Assembly: GCF_000826545.1 (NCBI RefSeq)
Contig: NZ_CDME01000002.1
Coordinates: 992,001-1,056,000 of the forward strand
DNA length: 64,000 nucleotides
Reading direction: 5' to 3'
DNA from: Kibdelosporangium sp. MJ126-NF4
Lineage (GTDB): Bacteria > Actinomycetota > Actinomycetes > Mycobacteriales > Pseudonocardiaceae
Made by a program: the position numbers and the translations under genes. Below the pieces are notes generated by a model. That model had not been told where the DNA came from, did no database searches, and saw only the letters and a list, made by a program, of their open reading frames with translations. Positions 48,468-56,533 of this stretch are shown piece by piece (the first letter of the stretch is position 1; every line of letters starts with the position of its first letter).

Positions 48468-49973
48468 TTATTCGGACGGGTTTCGCGCGGGCACCCGGCG
48501 CAGTGCGACCATCACGAACGCCGCGATCAACACCGAGCCGACGGCCGCGAGCCACACGATCCACTGCATGCTGCCGACGAAACTCTCGTTTGCCGCACCG
48601 AGCAGGGGAACGCCGAGCTCAGCCGGGAGCGACGCGGCCGCGTGATGTGCCGCGCCAAGGGTTTCGCGCGCCGGGCCGACGATGTGCTCGGGCAGCCGCG
48701 ACTGGTACACCGCCGCGGCGATGCTGCCCAGCACGGCGATCCCGATCGCCCCGCCGAACTCGTTGGCGGTCTCGGACAACGCGGCCGCCGCACCGGCCCG
48801 TTGCTTCGGTGCCGTGGCCATGACCAGATCGGTGGCGATCGTGGCGACTCCGCCGATGCCGAACGCGAGCACGACCTGGGACGTGACCACCCAGCCCAGC
48901 CCTTCGGTCACACTGACCTGGGCGAGCATGACGTAGGCGATGGCGGCGAACAGCAGGCCCAGCCCGACGAGCACGGCGGGCCGCACCCTGGCCGACAACA
49001 CGGTCGCCGCGGTGACGCCCAACGCCATCCCGGCCATGCCCGGCAGGTTCCACAACGCGGCCTTCAGCGGACTGAAGCCCAGCACGAGCTGCAGGTACTG
49101 CGAGATGAACAGGCCGAGCCCGGCCATCAGGGCGAAGGTGATCGCGCCGGTCGCGACCGCGCCGCTGAACTGGGCGCGGCGAAACAGTTGGACGTCGATC
49201 ATCGGGTGCTCGGCACGGCGCATCCGGCGCAGGAACGCCGCGCCCAGTGCCAGGCCGAGCACGATCCAGCCGAGGTACTGCCAGCTCACGCCGTCGGTGG
49301 CGATCTTCTTGATTCCGTAGATGACGGGCAGGATGGCCGCGAGCGACAGCAGCGCGCCCAGCACGTCGAACCGGCCAGGCTGCGGACTGCGGAACTCCGG
49401 CAACAGGATGGGCCCGAGGACCAGTAGCAGCGCCATCACCGGCACGTTGAGCAGGAACACCGAGCCCCACCAGAAGTGCTCCAGCATCACCCCGCCCGCG
49501 ATCGGCCCGAGCAGCGCGCCACCGGCGAAGCCCATCGTCCAGATGCTGATCGCGACCTGGCGTTGCCCGCCGTCGTGGAACATGGTGCGGATCATCGACA
49601 AGGTGGACGGTGCGAGCGTCGCGCCACCGACGCCGAGCAGGCCGCGCGCGGCGATGAGCATCTCGGTGGATGTGGAGAACGCGGCGATGATCGAGGCGAT
49701 GCCGAACAGGGCGGCGCCGACGAGCAGCACCTTCCGTCGTCCGAACCGGTCGCCCAGGGTGCCCATGGTGATCAGCAGTCCGGCGAGGACGAACCCGTAC
49801 AGGTCCAGGATCCACAGCAGTTGGGTGCTGCTGGGAGCCAGGTCCGCGCTGAGCGCGGGCAGGGCGTAGAACAGCACGGACAGGTCCATCGAGACGAGCA
49901 GGCTCGGCAGCACGATGACCGCGAGACCCAGCCATTCGCGCCGGGTCGCGCGGGTGAGCACGGGTGTTTCCAT
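48468..49973 (-). CDS. MFS drug:H+ antiporter-2 (DHA2) efflux transporter
   Basis: 501 residues, about 14 hydrophobic segments. Motif A GTLGDRFGRRKVLLVG, antiporter region GALLGPIAGGVMLEHFWWGSVF, later AAALSETANEFGGAIGIAVLGS. Paralogue of the pump at 14639-16123. ATG at 49973 with GGGGGA just upstream; the frame continues upstream through the TetR gene but that part is antisense. It is divergent from a TetR regulator, with an inverted repeat between them. This is the classical inducible multidrug pump arrangement. Confidence 0.92.
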   Translation of the reverse strand: METPVLTRATRREWLGLAVIVLPSLLVSMDLSVLFYALPALSADLAPSSTQLLWILDLYGFVLAGLLITMGTLGDRFGRRKVLLVGAALFGIASIIAAFSTSTEMLIAARGLLGVGGATLAPSTLSMIRTMFHDGGQRQVAISIWTMGFAGGALLGPIAGGVMLEHFWWGSVFLLNVPVMALLLVLGPILLPEFRSPQPGRFDVLGALLSLAAILPVIYGIKKIATDGVSWQYLGWIVLGLALGAAFLRRMRRAEHPMIDVQLFRRAQFSGAVATGAITFALMAGLGLFISQYLQLVLGFSPLKAALWNLPGMAGMALGVTAATVLSARVRPAVLVGLGLLFAAIAYVMLAQVSVTEGLGWVVTSQVVLAFGIGGVATIATDLVMATAPKQRAGAAAALSETANEFGGAIGIAVLGSIAAAVYQSRLPEHIVGPARETLGAAHHAAASLPAELGVPLLGAANESFVGSMQWIVWLAAVGSVLIAAFVMVALRRVPARNPSE

Positions 49974-49997
49974 CGGTCCCCCAATTTTGCTTACAAC

Positions 49998-50017
49998 GTA
50001 AACACGGTGATGTTTAC
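49998..50017. promoter_or_regulatory. Inverted repeat, probable TetR operator
   Basis: GTAAACA-CGGTGA-TGTTTAC, perfect 7-bp arms with a 6-nt spacer, between the DHA2 pump (25 nt to its start) and the TetR gene (48 nt). It is the only AT-rich palindrome in the gap. Confidence 0.65.
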
Positions 50018-50064
50018 AAGGTATACTCGAAATTGGGACCTCAGGCAAGCGGGAATGGAGAGCT

Positions 50065-50715
50065 ATGGCGCGGGCAACACTGAGCCGTGAGCAGATCGTC
50101 GCGACGGCGGTCGAGGTGGCCGACGAAGGCGGCCTCGACGCGGTCACCATGCGACTGGTCGGCCAACGCCTCAACGCCAGCGGGATGGCACTGTACCGGC
50201 ACGTCGCCAACAGAGAAGCCCTGCTCGAAGCCATGATCGACGCCGTGGCGGGGGAGTACGCCTACCCGGAGCCCCGTCCACGGCACTGGCGGGACGCGCT
50301 CACCGCGATGGCATGGCAGGACTGGCGCTCGTACTTCGCGCACCCGTGGTTCCTCGCCGCGACTGCGACCTGCCGTCCGGCGCTCGGCCCGCGGATGCTG
50401 GAATCGATGGAATGGGCGCTCGCGGCATTCGACGAATGCGAGCTGAGCTCGAGCGAGAAACTGAATCTGCTCGGTGTGATCACCTCCTACGTGCAGGGAC
50501 TGGCGCTGACCTGGACACAGCAGGGCAGCAGTGAGGGAGTGCCCGAATGGTGGCGCGACCGCCTGCTCGGCACCGGGCTGCGGCGGCTGGAGGCGGTCGC
50601 GACCGACCTCGGCGACAACGGATCCGACCTGGAACACGATTTCGGCTTCGGCCTGACCCGCGCCCTCGACGGAATCGAGTTGTACCTGAAGGATCGCGCT
50701 GCGCGGTCGCTATAG
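50065..50715 (+). CDS. TetR-family transcriptional regulator
   Basis: 216 residues. N-terminal helix-turn-helix (REQIVATAVEVADEGGLDAVTMRLVGQRLNASGMALYRHVANREALLEAM) and a TetR_C-type ligand domain (HWRDALTAMAWQDWRSYFAHPWFLA, LGVITSYVQGLAL, FGFGLTRALDGIELYL). GGAGAG precedes the ATG. Divergent from the DHA2 pump, its probable target. The stop overlaps the end of the convergent hydrolase-like gene by 6 nt. Confidence 0.9.
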   Translation: MARATLSREQIVATAVEVADEGGLDAVTMRLVGQRLNASGMALYRHVANREALLEAMIDAVAGEYAYPEPRPRHWRDALTAMAWQDWRSYFAHPWFLAATATCRPALGPRMLESMEWALAAFDECELSSSEKLNLLGVITSYVQGLALTWTQQGSSEGVPEWWRDRLLGTGLRRLEAVATDLGDNGSDLEHDFGFGLTRALDGIELYLKDRAARSL

Positions 50716-51564
50716 CGTGAGCATCGCCTCGGCGATCTCGTCGGCGGCCGCGTCGGGGATCGCGGACGAGGCGTGTTCGAGCACGAGCAGCCGGGCGCCG
50801 GGGATGTCGCGGGCGAGCGCTTCGCCGTTGCCGACCGGGAAGAACAGGTCGCGGCGACCGTGCACGACGAGAGTCGGGACCGCGAGGTCGGGCAGGCGCT
50901 CACGCCAGCGCGGCGCGCAGTCGAGGCGGGAGAACACCATGGCCATCTGGTTGGCCATCTGGATCGCGGGCTCGCTGCTCGGGGCGCGGTCGAAGACGCG
51001 CCCGGCGGTGGCGCGGGCGGCTGAGGGGTCGTTGCCGAGGGCCTCCGCGCCCGCGGCGGCGTAGTCCGTGACGGCGGCGCGATCGGCCCAGTCGGGCATC
51101 GGGCGCGCGAACAACCGTTTCATGGCCGCTGGGTCGTGATCGGGCAGGTCGTCGTCGACCGGGCCCGGGGCGACGGGGCGCGTGCCGACGAGAGTGAGCG
51201 CGGAGAACGCGTCGGGGTGGTCGAGGGCGGCGACCTGGGCCACCATGCCGCCGACACCGATACCCGCCAGGTGCGCTGGCCGGTCGTCGAGTCCGCGGGC
51301 GAGCGCGGCGGCGTCGGCCGCGAGGTCACGCAGTGTGTAGGTCGGCGCCTCGGGGGCGATGGTCGTCGACGCGCCGGAGTCGCGCAGGTCGTAACGCACG
51401 ACGTGACGACCCCCACGAGCCAGCGCCGCGCAGAGGGCGTCGGGCCAGGACAGCATGGTCGCTCCGCCCACGAGCAGCACGAGCGGCGCTGTCACGTCGC
51501 CGAAATGCTCGATCCCGAGCGTGACGCCGTCGAATGTGTGGAATGACTGGACTGATGAGTGCAT
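50710..51564 (-). CDS. Alpha/beta-hydrolase-fold protein lacking the nucleophile
   Basis: 284 residues with the complete pattern of the TAP/aclacinomycin-methylesterase-like group: LVLLVGGATMLSWPDALCAALA, HVVRYDLRDSGAS, YTLRDLAADAAALARGL, PTLVVHGRRDLFFP. The nucleophile elbow, normally GxSxGG, is GIGVGG, with Gly103 in the serine position. The terminal GMGHDLP region reads HASSAIPD, without the aligned histidine. The Asp in GRRD is kept. It is therefore probably not a serine hydrolase; it may bind a ligand or use another mechanism. Cytoplasmic, convergent with the TetR gene. Confidence 0.8.
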   Translation of the reverse strand: MHSSVQSFHTFDGVTLGIEHFGDVTAPLVLLVGGATMLSWPDALCAALARGGRHVVRYDLRDSGASTTIAPEAPTYTLRDLAADAAALARGLDDRPAHLAGIGVGGMVAQVAALDHPDAFSALTLVGTRPVAPGPVDDDLPDHDPAAMKRLFARPMPDWADRAAVTDYAAAGAEALGNDPSAARATAGRVFDRAPSSEPAIQMANQMAMVFSRLDCAPRWRERLPDLAVPTLVVHGRRDLFFPVGNGEALARDIPGARLLVLEHASSAIPDAAADEIAEAMLTL

Positions 51565-51699
51565 GGCCCTATGACGTCGCCTGTCCGCCGAAGTAATCGA
51601 TACCGAACTGATCGATCAGGTGGGTCCGAGCATGACAAACCGGCCGGGACACCAGGTCCCGGCCGGTCACGTTCACCCAATCGATCGACCTCGGACGGG

Positions 51700-52200
51700 T
51701 CAGTCGAGGACCTCTGCCTTCTCGATGACGACGTCCTGCTTGGGCACGTCCTGGTGGCCGCCCGCGCTGCCGGTCGCGACCCCGGCGATGGCGTCCACGT
51801 TCTCGGTGCCCTCGACGACCTTGCCGAACACCGCGTAGCCCCAGCCCTGGCCGGCCGGTGCGGTGTGGTTGAGGAAGTCGTTGGTCGAGGTGTTGATGAA
51901 GAACTGCGCGGTGGCCGAGTGCGGGTCGTTGGTCCGGGCCATCGCCACGGTGTAGTGGTCGTTCTTCAGGCCGTTCTGCGCCTCGTTCTTGATCGGCGTG
52001 CCGGTCGGCTTCTGCCGCATACCCGGCTCGAACCCGCCGCCCTGGATCATGAACGAGGGAATCACACGGTGGAAGATCGTGCCGTCGTAGTGCCCGCTGT
52101 TCACGTACTGCAGGAAGTTCGCCACGCTCTCGGGGGCCTTTGCCGCGTCGAGCTCGAGGACGATCGGGCCGTGCGACGTGTGCAGCTTGACTTTGCTCAT
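51700..52200 (-). CDS. ppiB: Cyclophilin-type peptidyl-prolyl cis-trans isomerase
   Basis: 166 residues, no signal peptide, so cytoplasmic. Cyclophilin motifs: [13 protein letters not shown] with the catalytic Arg, [18 protein letters not shown], and [14 protein letters not shown]. It accelerates proline isomerisation during folding. ATG at 52200 has GGAG upstream; a longer frame to 52266 crosses the GntR promoter region. This is the most housekeeping-like gene of its neighbourhood. Confidence 0.93.
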   Translation of the reverse strand: MSKVKLHTSHGPIVLELDAAKAPESVANFLQYVNSGHYDGTIFHRVIPSFMIQGGGFEPGMRQKPTGTPIKNEAQNGLKNDHYTVAMARTNDPHSATAQFFINTSTNDFLNHTAPAGQGWGYAVFGKVVEGTENVDAIAGVATGSAGGHQDVPKQDVVIEKAEVLD

Positions 52201-52259
52201 GGCTCCATTCTGCACAGTGCCCGGTGCGCCCGTTGACCCCGGCCGCGACCCGTGGCATG

Positions 52260-52283
52260 CTTTCACTAGTTAATTAGTGAAAG
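52260..52283. promoter_or_regulatory. Inverted repeat, probable GntR/YtrA operator
   Basis: CTTTCACTA and TAGTGAAAG arms with a 6-nt centre GTTAAT, 8 nt before the GntR start and 59 nt before the cyclophilin start. It overlaps the region where the ribosome binding site and -10 of the GntR operon must be, fitting autorepression. Confidence 0.7.
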
Positions 52284-52291
52284 GGTGTTGG

Positions 52292-52681
52292 GTGATCGAG
52301 TTCCGGATCGACCGCCGCTCCGGCACGGCCACCTACCAGCAGATCGTCGACCAGGCCAAGCACGCGCTGCGGATGGGCATCCTGCGGCCGGGCGACCGGC
52401 TGCCCACCGCGAAGGAAGTGGTGGCCGCCACCGCGATCAACCCGAACACGGTGCTGAAGGCCTACCGCGAGCTGGAACGCGAAGGACTGGTCGAGGGCAA
52501 GCGGGGGATGGGCACGTTCGTGTCCCGGTCGCTGGCGATGCCACAGGCCGTGGCCGAAGGACCGCTGCGCGACGAACTCGCGCGGTGGGTGGAGCGGGCC
52601 CGGCAGGCAGGCCTGGCCCGGGAGGACGTGGAGGCGCTGGTCAAGGCCACGCTGGACGAGAACTACCAAGGGGACACGTGA
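52292..52681 (+). CDS. GntR-family (YtrA-type) transcriptional regulator
   Basis: 129 residues. Winged helix-turn-helix (ATYQQIVDQAKHALRMGILRPGDRLPTAKEVVAATAINPNTVLKAYRELEREGLVEGKRGMGTFV), then a short dimerisation helix, without a large effector domain, as in the YtrA group. Members repress the ABC transporter operon they start. GTG at 52292 with AGGGTG upstream. Its stop overlaps the GTG start of the ATPase gene (GTGA). Confidence 0.92.
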   Translation: MIEFRIDRRSGTATYQQIVDQAKHALRMGILRPGDRLPTAKEVVAATAINPNTVLKAYRELEREGLVEGKRGMGTFVSRSLAMPQAVAEGPLRDELARWVERARQAGLAREDVEALVKATLDENYQGDT

Positions 52682-53493
52682 CGATCGAACTGGAGGCCGT
52701 CGGCCTCGGCAAGAAGTACCGGCGCGGCTGGGCACTGCGGGACTGCTCGTTCGAGCTGCCGGAAGGCCGGATCGCGGCACTGGTCGGCCCGAACGGCGCG
52801 GGCAAGAGCACACTGATGCACCTGGCGATCGGCCTGATCCCGCCGACCACCGGACACGTCCACACGGCGAGCACCGTGGCGTTCCTGAGCCAGGACAAGC
52901 CGCTGTACAAGAGCTTCACCGTGGCGGAGATGCTGCACGCGGGCGCGTCGATGAACGCCGACTGGGACCACGAGTACGCCACTCGCCTGGTCACCGAGGC
53001 CGACGTGCCGATGGACGCGAAGATCCGCACCCTGTCCGGCGGGCAGCGCACCCGGGTGGCGCTGGCCGTCGCGCTGGGCCGCAGGCCGAGGCTGCTCCTG
53101 CTCGACGAGCCGCTGTCGGATCTGGACCCGTTGGCGCGCAAGGACGTGATGAGTGCCCTGCTGGCCGAAGTGGCCGACACCGGGATGACCGTGCTGTTGT
53201 CCTCGCACGTGCTCGCCGACCTCGACGGCGTCTGCGACTACCTGCTTCTGCTTGCGGGTGGGCGGATTCAGCTGATCGGTGACGTCGACGACCTGCTGGC
53301 CGAGCATCGCGTGATGATCGGCGCGCGCGAACTGGCCACACCGGACGTGTCCATTGTGGACAGCAGCACGACCGCGCGGCAGGCCACCCTGCTGGCCAGG
53401 GCGACGTCCGCGGCGCAGGGCTGGGAACTGCACCAACCGACACTGGAGGAACTGACGTTGGCGTACCTGCGTTCGGCCAAGGAGGCGGCGTGA
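52678..53493 (+). CDS. ABC transporter ATP-binding protein
   Basis: 271 residues, GTG start overlapping the GntR stop. Walker A GPNGAGKST, Q-loop FLSQDK, signature LSGGQRTRVALA, Walker B RLLLLDEPLSDLDP, H-loop SSH. One ATPase domain plus about 60 residues at the C-terminus, typical of exporter subunits of YtrB/BcrA type. Translationally coupled to the permease, whose GTG overlaps its stop. Likely exports a toxic peptide or lipid-active compound (inference from family). Confidence 0.93.
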   Translation: MTIELEAVGLGKKYRRGWALRDCSFELPEGRIAALVGPNGAGKSTLMHLAIGLIPPTTGHVHTASTVAFLSQDKPLYKSFTVAEMLHAGASMNADWDHEYATRLVTEADVPMDAKIRTLSGGQRTRVALAVALGRRPRLLLLDEPLSDLDPLARKDVMSALLAEVADTGMTVLLSSHVLADLDGVCDYLLLLAGGRIQLIGDVDDLLAEHRVMIGARELATPDVSIVDSSTTARQATLLARATSAAQGWELHQPTLEELTLAYLRSAKEAA

Positions 53494-54386
53494 TCTGGGT
53501 GACCTGGCGCCAGCAGCGCGCGCAGATCCTGAGTGTGTTCGGCGTCGTCGTGGTGGTCTCGGCGGTGCTGGTGTTCATCCGGTCGGACGTGATGTCCCTG
53601 TTGCCCGACAAGGGACTGATCAGCGACCGGTACAACATGTTCCTGCAGTACTTCCAGCTCGTGATGCTGGCGGTGCCCCCGCTGCTCGGCGCGTTCTTCG
53701 GGGCACCGTTGGTCGCCAGGGAGGTCGAACAGGGCACGCACGTGTTCGGCCTGACCCAGTCGGTCAGCCGCGCGCGCTGGCTGGCCACGAAACTCGTGAT
53801 GGCAGGCGGATCCATCGCCCTGGCCATGTTCACCCTCGGCCTGGTGACGACGTGGGCGTTGGCACCGATGAACTTCGTCATGCGCGGGCGGATAGTGCCG
53901 CCGCTGTTCGAGATCCAGGGCGTGGTCGTCGGCGCGTACGCGCTGCTGGCCTTCGCGGTCGGCGCCATTGCCGGGCTGTTGCTGCGCAACACGTTGGCGG
54001 CGATGCTGGTCACGTTGGTCCTGTACGCAGTGCTGCTTCCGGTCGTCGGCAACGCTGTCCGGCCGCACTACGCGCAACCGGTGTCTCTTGAGACGGAAGT
54101 CGGTGGTAGGAACCTGCAGGGCCCGCTCGTTCCGAGTGACGCGTGGCAGGTCAGCTACGGCTTCCGGGACGCGTCCGGCAACCATGTCGATGCCGACCCG
54201 GCCAAGTGCGGTGGGCAGGACCACACCGAGTGCATGCGGTCCCAGGGCGCGGTCAAGACGTATGTCCTTGTGCACCAACCAGGCCGGTTCTGGCAGTTCC
54301 AGTCGTACGAGCTCGGGCTGTACCTGGTGCTCGCTGCCGGTGTGCTCGGCGCTGGTGCGTGGGTGTCACGGCGGCGGCTGATCTAA
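53490..54386 (+). CDS. ABC transporter permease
   Basis: 298 residues, GTG start inside the ATPase stop (GTGA). Six hydrophobic segments: LSVFGVVVVVSAVLVFI, LVMLAVPPLLGAFFGAPLV followed by AREVEQGTHVFGLTQSVSR, ALAMFTLGLVTTWALA, VVVGAYALLAFAVGAIAGLLL, AAMLVTLVLYAVLLPVVG and a last helix near the C-terminus. A large extracytoplasmic loop with two Cys (AKCGGQDHTECM) lies before the last helix. It forms the membrane part of the exporter with the preceding ATPase. Confidence 0.88.
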   Translation: MIWVTWRQQRAQILSVFGVVVVVSAVLVFIRSDVMSLLPDKGLISDRYNMFLQYFQLVMLAVPPLLGAFFGAPLVAREVEQGTHVFGLTQSVSRARWLATKLVMAGGSIALAMFTLGLVTTWALAPMNFVMRGRIVPPLFEIQGVVVGAYALLAFAVGAIAGLLLRNTLAAMLVTLVLYAVLLPVVGNAVRPHYAQPVSLETEVGGRNLQGPLVPSDAWQVSYGFRDASGNHVDADPAKCGGQDHTECMRSQGAVKTYVLVHQPGRFWQFQSYELGLYLVLAAGVLGAGAWVSRRRLI

Positions 54387-54446
54387 GGCCCGCGGCGTCC
54401 GGGTAGTCTGCTGGACGATACGCGCCACAGGCGTTGGGGGAGCAGG

Positions 54447-55409
54447 CTAAGTCAGGCTGAGCGTGCCGAAGGCCACCGCGCCGACCAGTACCGTCGACAG
54501 CGCGCCGAGAAGCAGGCCTCGGCGGCCGGATCGCAGCACCTGCCCCAGCCGGACGGTCGTGCCGAGCCCGAACATGGCCGCCGCGAGCAGCACCGTCGTG
54601 CCCAGTTTCGCGCCGTCCAGGACAACCGACGGCAGGACTCCTGTGGTCCGCAGCAGGATCATCGCGAGGAAGCCGACCACGAACAACGGCACCACCGGCG
54701 GCCGGGGACCTTCCTGGCGCTGAAAGAACCCGACGCCCGCGACGATCGGGGCCAGCAGCACCACCCGGGTCAGTTTGACAACCACCGCGACACCGACCGC
54801 CGCCGCACCGGCCGGTGACGCCGCCGCCACCACCTGCGCGACCTCGTGCACGCTCAAACCCGCCCACTTGCCCAGGAACTCACTGCCCATGCCGCTGCCG
54901 ATCAACGGCACCAGCGCGATCGCCGCGCTGCCGTACAGGGTCACCAGTGTCACGCTGGCGGCCACGTCCTCCTTGTCGGTCCGGGCGACGCTGTCCATCG
55001 CCACGATCGCCGACGCGCCACAGATCGAGAACCCGGTCGCCACCATCAGCCCGAGCCCGCGCGACACCCCGACCAGACGGCCCAGCGCCAACGTCCCGAA
55101 GAACGCGGCGAACACCGTGACCACCACCGCGGCAACGGTCCCGAATCCGAGGCTGGTCACCTGCGCCATGCTCAGCTGCAACCCGAGCAACACCACACCA
55201 GCCCGCAGAAACCGCCTGGTCACCTGCTGCAAGTCCAGGCGGACCGGCACCACCACGCCCAGCAGAACGGCCACTGTCAACGCACTGAGGACCGGTACGA
55301 AGTAATTGACCGCCAACGCCACCACCGCACCCGCCAACGCAACCCACATAGTGAGAAGGGTTGCGCTCGGCCGGACTTTCCGGTACCCCGCTGTCCGGGC
55401 CCAGGTCAT
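54447..55409 (-). CDS. YeiH-family putative sulfate exporter
   Basis: 320 residues with about ten hydrophobic segments. The family motifs are ATGFSICGASAIVAMDSVARTDKEDVAASV and the FLGKWAGLSVHEVAQVVAAA region of the YeiH/YadS (Cons_hypoth698) family, which has been linked to export of sulfite-derived sulfate or other anions without firm proof. Divergent from the PLP-enzyme gene. No regulator is adjacent. Confidence 0.88.
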   Translation of the reverse strand: MTWARTAGYRKVRPSATLLTMWVALAGAVVALAVNYFVPVLSALTVAVLLGVVVPVRLDLQQVTRRFLRAGVVLLGLQLSMAQVTSLGFGTVAAVVVTVFAAFFGTLALGRLVGVSRGLGLMVATGFSICGASAIVAMDSVARTDKEDVAASVTLVTLYGSAAIALVPLIGSGMGSEFLGKWAGLSVHEVAQVVAAASPAGAAAVGVAVVVKLTRVVLLAPIVAGVGFFQRQEGPRPPVVPLFVVGFLAMILLRTTGVLPSVVLDGAKLGTTVLLAAAMFGLGTTVRLGQVLRSGRRGLLLGALSTVLVGAVAFGTLSLT

Positions 55410-55520
55410 AGCCTCAGTGCATGACCTGGTTCGCCTTCATCGGGGTGTGGCGGTCGAGGACAGGGCGCGAGGAGGCCTGGTCGTCCCACTAATTCGACCA
55501 AGGCGGCGCGGTCGGATGGG

Positions 55521-55526
55521 TAGGGT
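55521..55526 (+). promoter_or_regulatory. -10 hexamer of a likely leaderless promoter
   Basis: TAGGGT ends 6 nt before the GTG at 55533; no Shine-Dalgarno sequence. Confidence 0.5.
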
Positions 55527-55532
55527 CCCGGC

Positions 55533-56495
55533 GTGCTCACGACACGCCTTGATCTTGACCGGATCCACGCTGCCCGCCACGTGATCGACCCCATGTTCCT
55601 GAACACGCCGACATACCGGTGCGACGCACTGGGACGGCAGCTTGGCTGCACCGTCACCGTCAAACTGGAAACGGCGAACCCGGTCCGCAGCTTCAAGGCC
55701 AGGGGAACCGAACTGGTCGCGAGCCTGCTGACCGAGCAAGGGCGCACCGCCGTGGTATGCGCCAGCGCCGGAAACCTTGGCCAGGCGCTGAGTTGGTCAG
55801 GCGGCCGCCGTGGCCTGGACGTGACGGTGGTGGCATCGCGGCGGGCGCCTGTCGCCAAGCTCGATCGGATCCGCGCTCTGGGCGCGGAACTGGAACTGGT
55901 GGACGGCGACTTCGAGATGGCCCGCGAGCGAGCGGTGACCATCGCGCGGCAGCGCGGTATCCGGTTGCTCGAAGACAGTTTGGACATCGAGACCTGTGAG
56001 GGCGCCGCGACGATCGGTCTCGAGTTGGCTGGTGCGCAACCGACGTTCGACACCGTGCTGATCGCGTTGGGCGGCGGCGCGATGGCCACCGGCGTGGGCT
56101 ACGTCCTCAAGTCCCTGGCACCCGGCGTCGAGGTGATCTGCGTGCAGCCCATGGGCGCACCGGCGATGACGCGCTCCTGGCACGAGCGGCGCGTCGTCAC
56201 CACCGAATCCACGGACACCATCGCCGACGGTGTGGCCGGTCGGTTCCCCATCGCGGAGGTTCTCGACGACCTCCTCGCGGTGGCCGACGACGCTGTCCTT
56301 GTTCAGGAGTCGTCGATCCTCGCGGGCATGCGGATGCTCCTGGAGCACACGGGCCTGGTCGTCGAACCCTCGGCCGCGCTCGGTGTCGCTGCCGTACTGG
56401 AGGATCGTGACCGGTTCGTCGGTCGTCACGTCGTCACCGTCATCTGTGGCAGCAACGTCGACCTGGACGCCTATCACCGATGGGTACGCCAGTAA
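55533..56495 (+). CDS. Threonine/serine dehydratase-like PLP enzyme
   Basis: 320 residues, GTG start. Fold-type II PLP lyase: lysine in NPVRSFKARGTE, phosphate-binding glycine loop ALGGGAMATGVG, SAGNLGQAL for substrate binding, and CGSNVD near the end. Similar to catabolic threonine/serine dehydratases without the ACT regulatory domain, so probably not feedback-inhibited. It could alternatively act on another hydroxy-amino acid. Leaderless promoter 6 nt upstream. The solenoid membrane protein follows on the same strand after 38 nt but has its own promoter motif. Confidence 0.87.
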   Translation: MLTTRLDLDRIHAARHVIDPMFLNTPTYRCDALGRQLGCTVTVKLETANPVRSFKARGTELVASLLTEQGRTAVVCASAGNLGQALSWSGGRRGLDVTVVASRRAPVAKLDRIRALGAELELVDGDFEMARERAVTIARQRGIRLLEDSLDIETCEGAATIGLELAGAQPTFDTVLIALGGGAMATGVGYVLKSLAPGVEVICVQPMGAPAMTRSWHERRVVTTESTDTIADGVAGRFPIAEVLDDLLAVADDAVLVQESSILAGMRMLLEHTGLVVEPSAALGVAAVLEDRDRFVGRHVVTVICGSNVDLDAYHRWVRQ

Positions 56496-56521
56496 CCGGA
56501 TCTGCTGTCGGACAGCACCGA

Positions 56522-56527
56522 TAGTGT
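56522..56527 (+). promoter_or_regulatory. -10 hexamer of a likely leaderless promoter
   Basis: TAGTGT ends 6 nt before the ATG at 56534; no ribosome binding site precedes that start. Confidence 0.5.
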
Positions 56528-56533
56528 TGGCGG

